Positions 36,031 to 43,987 of a stretch of DNA of 64,000 nt are shown piece by piece. Made by a program: the position numbers and the translations under genes. The notes under the pieces are model-generated. The model saw only the letters and a list, made by a program, of their open reading frames with translations, searched no databases and had not been told where the DNA came from. Source of the stretch: Flavobacterium sp. N2038 (GTDB taxonomy: Bacteria > Bacteroidota > Bacteroidia > Flavobacteriales > Flavobacteriaceae); NCBI RefSeq assembly GCF_025947185.1, contig NZ_CP110001.1, positions 2,914,001-2,978,000 of the forward strand, in the 5' to 3' direction. How positions within the stretch are numbered: the stretch's first letter is position 1; the number at the start of each line of letters is the position of its first letter.

Positions 36031-36553
36031 ATGAAAAAAAGGAAAATTACAGAAGATGAGATGCTATTTATTAGTCAAATATTCAATAAAGATATTAGAA
36101 ACTCGAGTCTTATCATTTTTGTTTTATTATCTTTCTTTTTTGCTTTTCTTTATTGTTTATTTATAAATTGGGTTGAATTCCTAATTGTAAAATTTATATT
36201 AATTATTATATTATCATTCTTAGGATTTCTTATTTTTAATTCAATACATAGTATCGTTTATTTGAATAAAGAAATTAATACATGTAATATTGATTATATA
36301 GAAGCTGAATTTAAGGTGCAAAGTAAAGATACCCTCACTCATACAAATGATAGTGGCTATAACTCAGAATATTATAAGGTGTTTTTAACAAACATTTTTA
36401 ATGATGAAAAAAAAAAGAATCTATGTGGAGCGCGAAGATTACAGAGCGATTAAAGAAAAAGACTTGATAAAGATTATATATTTTGACAAAGTGAATATAA
36501 CCTTTGAAGCATTTCATAATGATAAAAAAATGGGGAAAATAAGTTTCTTTTAA
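36031..36553 (+). pseudogene. Second copy of the membrane protein, frameshifted in a run of ten A
   Basis: The frame opens at ATG 36031 and encodes a 140-residue product up to 36453, but the last 13 residues are out of frame. At 36407-36416 there is a run of ten A. Removing one A joins the frame to KRIYVEREDYRAIKEKDLIKIIYFDKVNITFEAF and on to a stop at 36551-36553, which aligns with the C-terminal half of the 35404 gene. The continuation is intact, so the shift is a recent mutation, a sequencing error, or a slippage site that lets a fraction of products be full length. Two hydrophobic segments lie near 25-45 and 50-70. Confidence 0.8.
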
Positions 36554-36644
36554 CCCGATCGCGCTGATTTGTAATCCTTGCTCGTAAATTATATCATAAC
36601 AGATTTAAAAATAGGAATTTATAATAAAAATAAATTTATCCATA

Positions 36645-36677
36645 AAAAAACCAGTGAATTAACTTCACTGGTTTTTT
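36645..36677. terminator. Terminator of the PAAR-like/effector operon
   Basis: A 14-bp perfect stem (AAAAAACCAGTGAA with its complement) around a 5-base loop, ending in TTTTTT, about 90 bases past the repaired stop of the last gene. It is symmetrical enough to work on both strands. Confidence 0.88.
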
Positions 36678-36764
36678 AAAATCTAAAGTTACGGATCATA
36701 CTAATTTTGGAGCTCTATATTCGACTAAACCATTGGTTTTCAAAACAAAAAACACTAAGCAATT

Positions 36765-36868
36765 GTTGGTTAAATTTCGATTTCATTCCCCATTAACGGA
36801 ACATTGCATTTAGAATGATATTGATTCTGAATTTTAATTCTCAGTTCATCTGCAGGCAGGTTTTCACC
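36765..36868 (-). pseudogene. Relic of the beta-CASP metallo-hydrolase 3' end (direct repeat of 45728-45831)
   Basis: This 104-base stretch is ungapped-identical to 45728-45831 except at four positions, all transitions. It encodes the last 32 or so residues of the metallo-hydrolase (ENLPADELRIKIQNQYH...) including the stop codon, in the same minus orientation. Three of the four differences are silent and one changes Phe to Ser. No more of the gene is present: upstream coding sequence is replaced by unrelated DNA. It therefore marks the far end of a segment of about 8.9 kb inserted or recombined behind the intact gene. Confidence 0.88.
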
Positions 36869-36898
36869 CCCGCTCTACGAAGTATTCTTCTTTACGTT

Positions 36899-36934
36899 GC
36901 GCAATCCCGAAAGCCTTCGGGACTGACTTTGCGC
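36899..36934. repeat. Nested hairpin of possible mobile origin
   Basis: GCGCAA (36899-36904) pairs with TTGCGC (36929-36934), and inside it TCCCGAA pairs with TTCGGGA around AGCC. The GC-rich composition stands out from the AT-rich surroundings. It could be a remnant of a palindromic repeat or a structured transcript end. Confidence 0.5.
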
Positions 36935-36967
36935 CATTTTAAACAAGTGCTACTTATAATTTTATAA

Positions 36968-38236
36968 TCAGTCTGTTTTTGTATATATAATTTCACCTTT
37001 TCTAACCGTATATTTTACATCCGACAAAGTTCTGATGTCTAGTTCTGGATTTCTCTTAAAAACCACCATATCCGCGGTCATGCCAACAGCAAGTCTGCCA
37101 TATTGCTTTGAAAAACCATATTTTTCTGAGGGTGTTGTAGTAAGCATTGCCAGAATTTGTCGGAAATTAAGTCGTGCCTTTTGCAAATAAACATACTCAT
37201 CTGTTGGATCAAAATCATCCATGAAACCAATGTCTGTTCCAAATAAAAGATTCCCTCCTGCTTCGTTAAAATCTTTTACTTGTCTGATAGCGATAGAAAC
37301 AAAATCTTCAATTTGCTGTGGAGATTGATTATTATTGAGTAAACTCCATTTCCAAAGTTTTAATGTTGGAATCAGATATAAATTCTTTTTAACCATTTGT
37401 TGAATCATTTGATTATCCCAAGGCAGGCCGCCGTCAGGAGTGGTATGTGCCAGTATATCGATACCGGATTCTAATGAAACTAAAATCCCGTCATTTACCG
37501 AAGGATGTGCAAAGACAAGTTTGCCTTTTTTATGGGCAGTATTGATAACTGCTTTCGCAATTTCTACAGGCATCATCTTTTCGGCCTTACCAGGTCCCAT
37601 AGGAGATCCCGCAAATATTTTTATTCCATCTAAACCATCGGCGATATTTTGGTTTACGATTTTTGCAGCGATATCTATAGAAGTCAGTTCTGGCAATTTT
37701 ATATTCATTGCTTTTACATAGAAAGGAGTGCCATCCTCAGCCGTAAGTGGAAGGCCGGTAGTTAGAATGAGAGGACCTGAGATGGAACCACTGTTAATTC
37801 GTTGTCTTATGTTATTTGTATTCTCTGGAAATGAACCTATATCGAAGGCATAGGTAAACCCATATTTGATTAAAAATTGTTCAAGGTAGGCAGATAATTC
37901 ACTATTACTTAAACTTGGCGCATTGGCAATTTTTGGATCGGTAAAATGGACGTGACTATTCCAGAATCCCGCTGTAATTGTTAAACCCTTGCAATCAATT
38001 AATTTAGCGTTATCTGGTAGTTTTACCTTGTTCTTTTTACCGACTGCAATTATTTTATCATTCTCAATAACTACGATTCCTTCAAGAATTGCCGGATCGG
38101 TTGGCGAAACATATATAGTGGCATTGATGAACGCCAAAGCATTTTTAGTTTGTTTGGTTTCTTGTCCATTAACAACACTACAGTGTAAACTCAAGACAAT
38201 AAAAAACGTCAGGAAAGTGCGAACGATATTATTCAT
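36968..38236 (-). CDS. Secreted amidohydrolase (imidazolonepropionase-like)
   Basis: A 422-residue protein from ATG 38236 with a signal peptide (MNNIVRTFLTFFIVLSLHCSVVNG). The amidohydrolase metal motifs are present: HVHF at about 96-99, HPSVN and DILAHTTPDGG for the two later histidines, and LLFGTDIGF with the catalytic Asp. The usual C-terminal AVGMTADMVVFKRNPE also fits. Such periplasmic enzymes hydrolyse cyclic amides or dipeptides (prolidase-like); the substrate is unknown. The in-frame ATG at 38290 would put 18 residues before the signal peptide and is unlikely. It is the first gene right of the 104-base relic. Confidence 0.9.
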   Translation of the reverse strand: MNNIVRTFLTFFIVLSLHCSVVNGQETKQTKNALAFINATIYVSPTDPAILEGIVVIENDKIIAVGKKNKVKLPDNAKLIDCKGLTITAGFWNSHVHFTDPKIANAPSLSNSELSAYLEQFLIKYGFTYAFDIGSFPENTNNIRQRINSGSISGPLILTTGLPLTAEDGTPFYVKAMNIKLPELTSIDIAAKIVNQNIADGLDGIKIFAGSPMGPGKAEKMMPVEIAKAVINTAHKKGKLVFAHPSVNDGILVSLESGIDILAHTTPDGGLPWDNQMIQQMVKKNLYLIPTLKLWKWSLLNNNQSPQQIEDFVSIAIRQVKDFNEAGGNLLFGTDIGFMDDFDPTDEYVYLQKARLNFRQILAMLTTTPSEKYGFSKQYGRLAVGMTADMVVFKRNPELDIRTLSDVKYTVRKGEIIYTKTD

Positions 38237-38655
38237 ATATAGTGAATTAGTTAGTTTTGATTCTGGTGAAATGTAAATAATTAGTATCAAAGACTACAAA
38301 TTTTGCTGATTGTTACAATTATTTCAATTTTTGAAAGCACATAACTACACCCTTTCGATTTTACAAATAAAACAAGAAGCTTCTGAATTTCTTGCGTGAA
38401 GATATTCAACATCGCTTTTTGTTTCAAAGATTTCTGCACTTACAAACTCTTTAGACAACGGAACAATTTTAAATTTTTTCATATTTTTTATATTTTAAAT
38501 CAAAACAAACTTATATGCTGTTCTTCTTATTAAAAACCCGTTTCTTGCTAATTTTTGTATTGGTAAAATAAGATGGTAAAACGACACAAAACATGCTACT
38601 AAACAAAACATTAAAAAGCTATAAATAAACATTATAGCCATTTTCTGTTTCCCCA
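38237..38655. other. Intergenic region with one small frame
   Basis: Apart from the small minus-strand frame at 38345-38482 there is nothing supported. The right end (38500-38655) is AT-rich without consensus promoter or terminator. Confidence 0.5.
38345..38482 (-). CDS. Small open frame (45 aa), possibly truncated
   Basis: ATG at 38480-38482 opens MKKFKIVPLSKEF and runs 45 residues to a stop at 38345-38347 (including HARNSEASCFICKIERV). The beginning resembles the N-terminus of small DUF1203-like proteins, which are much longer, so this could be a broken remnant or a real micro-protein. No terminator or neighbour gives context. Confidence 0.3.
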   Translation of the reverse strand: MKKFKIVPLSKEFVSAEIFETKSDVEYLHARNSEASCFICKIERV

Positions 38656-39126
38656 TCATACTTGTTTGTATAGTACAGGACGTGAAAGTGCTATAAGCAA
38701 TAATATTTCTATTATCATCATCAAAATTGGTCTATGCCACGAAACTGTTATCCAAAGACTTGTCTGCTGTTGAAAGTCAATATTGTCTGTCATATTTTTA
38801 AATAGTTCTAATTTTTTTGCAAAGAATATACTTATTACTGTGATATACATATAGCAGATGAATGCTGATAGAACTAATTTTTTTCGAGTTGGGATTTTCC
38901 AATTAAAAATTAATGATGACACCATTGTAAGTAAGATCAAAAGATGAACGGGTATCCAAAATTTTATGGCTTGTCCCAAGTTGTTATTACTTTTGGTTAT
39001 CATTGTTGACGGGCTTTTTAGCATTTCCGGAATGCCAAATAAATGTTCGTAAAGCCCTGCTGATGCACTTATACTTAAAAAGATAATACAGGCAATTAAA
39101 ATCGGGTTTGTCAATTTCGTTTTCAT
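38656..39126 (-). CDS. Four-helix membrane protein of unknown function
   Basis: A 156-residue protein with four predicted transmembrane segments (about 8-25, 55-75, 83-103 and 130-150). The first segment could double as a signal anchor. It has a charged loop (FGIPEMLKSPSTMITKSNN) between the first two. The family is not recognised; overall it looks like small DoxX-like or DUF1772-type proteins, which I cannot confirm. It lies one base after the SGNH hydrolase gene (stop 39128), so the two are translationally linked. Confidence 0.6.
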   Translation of the reverse strand: MKTKLTNPILIACIIFLSISASAGLYEHLFGIPEMLKSPSTMITKSNNNLGQAIKFWIPVHLLILLTMVSSLIFNWKIPTRKKLVLSAFICYMYITVISIFFAKKLELFKNMTDNIDFQQQTSLWITVSWHRPILMMIIEILLLIALSRPVLYKQV

Positions 39127-39127
39127 A

Positions 39128-40057
39128 CTATTTTATGTTTGATAATGTATTGATTAAAGATTTTACTATTGCTTTTTGCCCCTCAATAGTAAGGTGTATA
39201 CCATCATACTGAACGAATTCAGGATTTACAGGATTTCCAAATTCTTCTGTTAAATCAATTACAGGTTCTGGTTGGCCTTTCAAATATTTACTAATTTCAT
39301 TTAAATCTGAATTTTTCACACTCAATTGTTGCGTTTTGAATGGCTGAAAATTTTCTGCTTTTTTCTCGTCAATGGATGCTGGTGTAAGCCAAACAATATT
39401 TGCTTTTGTGTCTTTATTAATTATTTCTTTTATAGCATTTAGGTTTGCAATCGTCTCTGTTAAAGAAACAGATGTTTTTTGGTTCCCATAACGCATACAA
39501 TCATTTGTGCCCAAATGACAAATTACCCAATCGGGACTTAATTTTATTTGTGCTGTTATTTTACGAAGTGCTTCTGTTGTAGTTTGTCCTGAAATCGCAG
39601 CATTAATTATACGAATATTGTCTTGTGGTCGTCTTTGATTTAAAAGATATTGCAAAATATAAACCCAGGAGTTTAAAGCATCTGCTGTACTTTCGCCAAT
39701 TACTAAAACAGTCTGATTTTTCTTGAAAGGGAGCTTATCAATTTTAAATGTAAAGTCTGAATTTGTCAAAAGTTCTGATGCTGTATTTCGGGCCTGGTCG
39801 TCATAAACTTTTTTAGCTAATTGATATTCTTCTATTGACATACCGTATAGCTGTGCAATTTGCTCATCATTTAAATTTGGTAAAAAATTCAAGAACTTTT
39901 CCGGGTGCATATGAAGCAATATTTTGTCCGCGTATGCTATTTTTTTTGTTTCCATTTTTTTTGTTTCCATTTTATTAGTTGTTTTTTCTTGTGCGTTTAC
40001 ATTTCCTATACTATTTAAAAAAAGTAGCGTGAGAAATACTTTGTTTACTGTTTTCAT
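39128..40057 (-). CDS. SGNH/GDSL-type esterase with signal peptide
   Basis: A 309-residue protein with a signal peptide (MKTVNKVFLTLLFLNSIGNVNA). The catalytic blocks are VLVIGESTAD (Ser of block I), the Gly and Asn motifs (SGQTTTEAL, HLGTNDCMRYG) and the block V DGIHLT with the Asp-His pair near the end. It should be a periplasmic or surface esterase or deacylase acting on acetylated glycans or lipids; substrate not inferable. METKKMETKK after the signal peptide is an in-frame 15-base duplication. It follows the winged-helix gene and is preceded by operator copy A. Confidence 0.85.
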   Translation of the reverse strand: MKTVNKVFLTLLFLNSIGNVNAQEKTTNKMETKKMETKKIAYADKILLHMHPEKFLNFLPNLNDEQIAQLYGMSIEEYQLAKKVYDDQARNTASELLTNSDFTFKIDKLPFKKNQTVLVIGESTADALNSWVYILQYLLNQRRPQDNIRIINAAISGQTTTEALRKITAQIKLSPDWVICHLGTNDCMRYGNQKTSVSLTETIANLNAIKEIINKDTKANIVWLTPASIDEKKAENFQPFKTQQLSVKNSDLNEISKYLKGQPEPVIDLTEEFGNPVNPEFVQYDGIHLTIEGQKAIVKSLINTLSNIK

Positions 40058-40073
40058 AATAATTAAATAATTT

Positions 40074-40110
40074 TAGTTTGTAAATAATTCTAGTTTGTAA
40101 TGCAAACCAA
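40074..40110 (-). promoter_or_regulatory. Operator/promoter copy A (GTTTG-N5-CAAAC)
   Basis: The dyad GTTTGTAATGCAAAC (40093-40107) lies 36 bases upstream of the SGNH gene, with a second half-site TAGTTTGTAA at 40074-40083. Read on the minus strand it sits between a TTG -33-like element and a weak TATTTAC -7-like element, as does copy B. Confidence 0.65.
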
Positions 40111-40123
40111 AAAAACAAAAAAA

Positions 40124-40417
40124 TTAGAGATGTAAATACTTTTTTATTGTTTCTACATAATTTTCAAAGGCATTTTTCCCTGTTTTTGTCAGTTTACAAA
40201 TTGTTTGCGGATAGTTTCCTTTAAATGTTTTTTCTACTTCAATATATTTTGCTTCATTTAGTTTCTTTATCTGATGACTTAAATTACCTTGTGTTGTTTT
40301 GGTTATTTCTTGCAGATAACCAAAATCAGCTTGTTTCATTTTTACTAGTGCTGAAACAATAGCCAAACGAACAGGTGCATTCAAAACAGGGTCTAGTTCC
40401 TCAAAAGTCTCTGCCAT
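40124..40417 (-). CDS. Winged-helix transcriptional regulator (HTH_34/MarR-like)
   Basis: A 97-residue winged-helix protein: NAPVRLAIVSALVKMKQADFGYLQEITKTTQGNLSHQIKKL covers helices 1 to 3, and the wing is EVEKTFKGNYPQTICKLTKTG. This short type (PF13601-like) is a homodimeric repressor. It lies four bases downstream of the 187-residue membrane-protein gene. Two near-identical dyads stand in front of that gene and of the SGNH gene, so it very likely controls both, an inference supported by the shared site. Confidence 0.88.
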   Translation of the reverse strand: MAETFEELDPVLNAPVRLAIVSALVKMKQADFGYLQEITKTTQGNLSHQIKKLNEAKYIEVEKTFKGNYPQTICKLTKTGKNAFENYVETIKKYLHL

Positions 40418-40421
40418 TCGA

Positions 40422-40985
40422 TTATGATTTTGAATTTTTAAGTATGTATCCCGGAATTAAATAACCTACAATAATTGCAAAACCGTGAAGCAGAACTTTG
40501 AATTCGTCTGTAATAAAAACACAACAAATAGAGGCAATAAGAAAACAAACACCTCCAAATATCAACGGTTTAAATTTCATTACCATTCCGGAAACTGCTG
40601 TGCCAATTGCAGCTAATATCAATGTATAAGTAAAGGGTTCAATTTTTTGATATACACTTACAAATACTATGGCAATAAATCCAAAAGCCAAAACCATCCA
40701 AAGTTTTTTAAGGAAAAAATTCAAATGAGTTTCTGATGTTTTATTTCGGTTGTAATTAACTGTTATTATCAACGCAATAGCAACCAAAATAGGAAATGGC
40801 AAAAAATAGTATTTAAAGTCGGTTTTCGTTTGAATCAAAAAACGAAAAATACTTGCCGTAGCCAAAGTCCAACCCCAAAGCAAAAATATAAAGCTATGTG
40901 ACTTGATGTTTTCTTTTGTTTGATTAATTACTTCTGTAATAAGTTTCAAACTCTGTTCTGGTGTTAATTTGATTTCTTTTTCCAT
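40422..40985 (-). CDS. Membrane protein of unknown function, upstream of a winged-helix regulator
   Basis: A 187-residue protein with five or so hydrophobic segments (about 32-52, 60-78, 92-112, 115-135 and 140-165). The sequence is typical of the small membrane proteins encoded beside HTH_34 regulators in Bacteroidota; no biochemical role is known. It is the first gene of the operon and has operator copy B about 37 bases upstream. Confidence 0.7.
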   Translation of the reverse strand: MEKEIKLTPEQSLKLITEVINQTKENIKSHSFIFLLWGWTLATASIFRFLIQTKTDFKYYFLPFPILVAIALIITVNYNRNKTSETHLNFFLKKLWMVLAFGFIAIVFVSVYQKIEPFTYTLILAAIGTAVSGMVMKFKPLIFGGVCFLIASICCVFITDEFKVLLHGFAIIVGYLIPGYILKNSKS

Positions 40986-41006
40986 AAAGAAGATATTAAT
41001 TTACTT

Positions 41007-41040
41007 TGTAAATGTAAAGTAGTTTGCAATACAAACCAAA
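41007..41040 (-). promoter_or_regulatory. Operator/promoter copy B (GTTTG-N5-CAAAC)
   Basis: The dyad GTTTGCAATACAAAC at 41022-41036 differs from copy A at two positions that are symmetric in the dyad. On the minus strand it lies between a TTG and TACATTTA, in the -33/-7 spacer, the position expected for a repressor. The flanking TTTACAAAG is also shared with copy A. Confidence 0.68.
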
Positions 41041-41167
41041 TTTTATGGCTAAATTTTTAGAATTTAATTTTTAGCTCGTTTGTATGTGTGTTTTGGAATT
41101 TACTTTGATCAAATATTCTTTCTTTGGCAACTTCAATAACTTTAGATTAATAGCCTCTCTTTATTTT

Positions 41168-42706
41168 CTATTTAAAAATATTCATCTGCTCATCATAAAC
41201 AGGACTTTGGATGTTTAAAAAATTCAAAACACTATGAAACACATGATTCTGCGATACTGTTTTAATGGCTTTGAGCTGTTTTGAATTATCAGATACCCAG
41301 ACAATAAAAGGGATTTGGTATTGTTCTTTTGGCGCAAAACTTATTGGCACTCCATGCATATAGAGATTTTTTTCTCCTAAAGATTCCCCGTGATCTGAAA
41401 CAAAAATCATGGCACTTTTATATTCTTTTAACTCCTTTAGGTCTTCAATTACTTTCGAGAGGATATAATCTGTGTAAACAATCGTATTATCATAAGCATT
41501 CACGAGCTCTTCCTGCGAACATTTTCCAAGTTCAACGCTGTTGCAAACTGGTTTAAAAGTCTCGAACGAAGGTGGATATTTCTTGCTATACGTAGGCCCG
41601 TGGCTTGTGCTCGTGTGCAGTATGATAAGTATTTTATTTTTTTTACTTGCCATAATCTGCTCTTTTAACCCCGTTAAAAGAACTTCGTCATAATTACATA
41701 TCTCGCCTTTGCAGTCTTTCTTTAAAACATCCCTGTTTTGATATTTCTCAATATGTACCGGAGGTTCTCCCCAATTTGTTGTTCTCCAGACGACCTCTAC
41801 ATTATTCCTATAGAGATAGTTAGGTAGGATTTCATATAAATCATCAGAGTTTTTATGTTCCAATATGCATTTTACACCGGCTGTTGTATAGGTAGCACAG
41901 GAATTGGCATTAAAATGAAACAAATTTGATGTTTTGGAAAGCAGCGGGTTGGTGTTTTTCTTATAACCATACAGCGAAAAATTCTGACTTCTTGCCGATT
42001 CTCCAATCACTAAAACCACAACTGACTTCTGATTATCTTTTACGACAGCATTTGGCAGTAAAATTTCTTTTTCATTTTTCTTGTATTTATGGATATAAAA
42101 AAGTGAAGTATTTACCGAATAAGACCAAGGCATGGCAAGACCTCCCAACTGCTTTGAATTTTTATCGATCCATAACCAGTTGCTTGCATTGGCAAATATC
42201 AAAACGACAATAAATAATAAAGTCAGAGAAGAGAGCGTTAAGAATTTCTTCAGGGCAATATTTATCATATTGGCTTTAATGATATAAATACTCGGAAGAA
42301 TACCAAAAAAGACCAGATATAGAATCAATTTGAAGGAGAAAAAACTGCTGGACTCTTCATAATTGGTGTTAAGCACGTTACCAATCATAGTTTCGTCTAT
42401 TATAACACTGTAGGTATTCACAAAGTAAACAGCAACAGCATTAATCATAAAAAATAAAACCAATAAGAATTTTCCAAGATAACGCGACAGAGAAAATATC
42501 AGATAAAAAACAAAGGCATTTAAAACCAGCATGAGTATTACCAGACTGATAATCAAAACAACACCGTTCCAGCTTTTATAATCAACATGATTAAAAACAT
42601 AAGTATAAAAAGGCAGATGAAAGAATATAAAATTCAAAAAACTCATCAGTAAAACAAAATGAGTTAATTTTATATTACTTTTTGGCATAAACGGCTGTAA
42701 TTTCAT
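41168..42706 (-). CDS. Phosphoethanolamine transferase (EptA-like, sulfatase fold)
   Basis: A 512-residue membrane-bound alkaline-phosphatase superfamily enzyme. There are five N-terminal transmembrane segments (about 18-170), then VLVIGESARS with Glu236 as the first metal ligand. The Thr nucleophile region is CATYTTAGVKC at 270-280, and VSDHGESLGE with the Asp-His metal ligands is near the C-terminus. EptA-type proteins add phosphoethanolamine to lipid A or glycans, neutralising negative charge and raising resistance to cationic peptides. The start at 42706 overlaps the end of the PAP2 gene by 32 bases; ATG 42688 would overlap by 14. The gene order PAP2 then EptA suggests dephosphorylation followed by decoration of the same lipid, which is inference. 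Confidence 0.92.
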   Translation of the reverse strand: MKLQPFMPKSNIKLTHFVLLMSFLNFIFFHLPFYTYVFNHVDYKSWNGVVLIISLVILMLVLNAFVFYLIFSLSRYLGKFLLVLFFMINAVAVYFVNTYSVIIDETMIGNVLNTNYEESSSFFSFKLILYLVFFGILPSIYIIKANMINIALKKFLTLSSLTLLFIVVLIFANASNWLWIDKNSKQLGGLAMPWSYSVNTSLFYIHKYKKNEKEILLPNAVVKDNQKSVVVLVIGESARSQNFSLYGYKKNTNPLLSKTSNLFHFNANSCATYTTAGVKCILEHKNSDDLYEILPNYLYRNNVEVVWRTTNWGEPPVHIEKYQNRDVLKKDCKGEICNYDEVLLTGLKEQIMASKKNKILIILHTSTSHGPTYSKKYPPSFETFKPVCNSVELGKCSQEELVNAYDNTIVYTDYILSKVIEDLKELKEYKSAMIFVSDHGESLGEKNLYMHGVPISFAPKEQYQIPFIVWVSDNSKQLKAIKTVSQNHVFHSVLNFLNIQSPVYDEQMNIFK

Positions 42707-43526
42707 ATAGGGAAACGGTAGTAATTTTATAAAGTGAAATGACTAAACTAATGAATGCTAAATAAAAGATGATTAAATCTTCATTAATTATTTTGTTAAT
42801 CAGGCAAATACTGCAAATAAGAAACAAAACAACAAATACTGGATAGTATTTTTTATTTTTAATCCAAGCGAAGATTCTATATTTTCGGCTTATAAAAATA
42901 CCCAATAATCCCGACATATATCCAATAATTCCTCCTGTAATAACATCAAGAGGATAATGTGCTCCCACTCCCACTCTGGTAAAGGCAAGAAACAATCCTA
43001 AAATTACGATTGCAAAAGACCATAAAACTTTCATTTTGAGATTTTGAGGCATAAAAGCAAAAAGTAAAACTGTAAGCACTGTAAAAATTACAATCGAATG
43101 CCCTGATGGCAAACTATTGTGTCCGGACAATGTTTTGCCAACAATAAAAAAAGTCTCATTGTTAAACGCAGCAGCAGGTCTTGGTACTGAAAATAATTTT
43201 TTAAGCGAACAAGAAAACAAAAGAGAAACCAACAAACCAGAAATTAAAGCTTCCCAAAGTTTAGAAGCATACACAAATAAAACACTTAAAAATGATAAAA
43301 AAACAAGAGCGTCACCTATTTGAGTAAGATTATATTCAAAACTTGGATAATGTCCCAAATGATGATTAATAAAATAGAAACTGTCTTTTTGAATCTGTAT
43401 ATACTGCTTTTCATTTAAAGCATTTTGACTATACAAAAACAGAACAATAGTCGCCAGGAAAAATAGAGGCAGAAAAAATAAAAAAGGCTTAAGTCTTGAA
43501 TAATTATTAATGATATATGTATTCAT
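42675..43526 (-). CDS. PAP2 family phosphatase (lipid phosphatase, LpxE-like)
   Basis: A 283-residue membrane protein with about six transmembrane segments. The PAP2 motifs are Lys110-x6-ArgPro (KLFSVPRP), PSGHS (140-144) and Arg184-x5-HisYPxD (RVGVGAHYPLD). Such enzymes remove phosphate from lipid A or undecaprenyl diphosphate. It overlaps the start of the EptA-like gene and is co-transcribed with it. Divergent upstream lies the decayed response regulator, normally the control gene for such pairs. Confidence 0.93.
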   Translation of the reverse strand: MNTYIINNYSRLKPFLFFLPLFFLATIVLFLYSQNALNEKQYIQIQKDSFYFINHHLGHYPSFEYNLTQIGDALVFLSFLSVLFVYASKLWEALISGLLVSLLFSCSLKKLFSVPRPAAAFNNETFFIVGKTLSGHNSLPSGHSIVIFTVLTVLLFAFMPQNLKMKVLWSFAIVILGLFLAFTRVGVGAHYPLDVITGGIIGYMSGLLGIFISRKYRIFAWIKNKKYYPVFVVLFLICSICLINKIINEDLIIFYLAFISLVISLYKITTVSLYEITAVYAKK

Positions 43527-43987
43527 TGTATTTTCTGCATTATTTTTTTATCCTTTAATGGGTTCTCTAAAATTAACTGGTAAAAGTTGCGTTCTTCGAT
43601 GAGACAAAAACGGGCAACGGAAAGACTTGAATTGTTCATGTTTTACTTTTTAAAAGGATAAAACAATTGATCAATTCTGAAGAAATTTAGAATTTCTGCG
43701 TGATTAGATTTTTTTTATCGTACAATTTCAATTTGTTAGAAAACATAATCCATTCATAGTATTAGCTTAACATATACTTAATTTACAGCACAATAGAACT
43801 GAAGATTATTCGCTTGTTTAACTAATTATATAATCATAATTCATCAGTTATATTTTTTGGGGAAATTATTAAAGTCCCGGTCACACAAATGCCACTAAGA
43901 GTTTTAATTGTAGCACAACAAGACATATTCTATGAAGGAGTTTTTTTTGAGATTTTTGATTGTGCTTAAAATCTATAAACTTGTAGC
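43527..43987. other. Region between the PAP2 gene and the decayed regulator
   Basis: AT-rich DNA with no intact gene. A 26-codon frame at 43889-43969 (MPLRVLIVAQQDIFYEG...) faintly resembles the start of a NarL-type receiver domain but is too short to call. Confidence 0.5.

Larger units (their letters stand above)
36554..36967. other. Intergenic region with terminator, gene-end relic and hairpin
   Basis: It contains a terminator (36645-36677), a 104-base relic of the metallo-hydrolase 3' end (36765-36868) and a nested hairpin (36899-36934). No coding frame is supported apart from the relic. Confidence 0.7.

Noticed and set aside
43889..43969. Micro-gene MPLRVLIVAQQDIFYEG...
   Set aside because: Only 26 codons and no conserved remainder; the resemblance to a receiver start may be chance or a relic.
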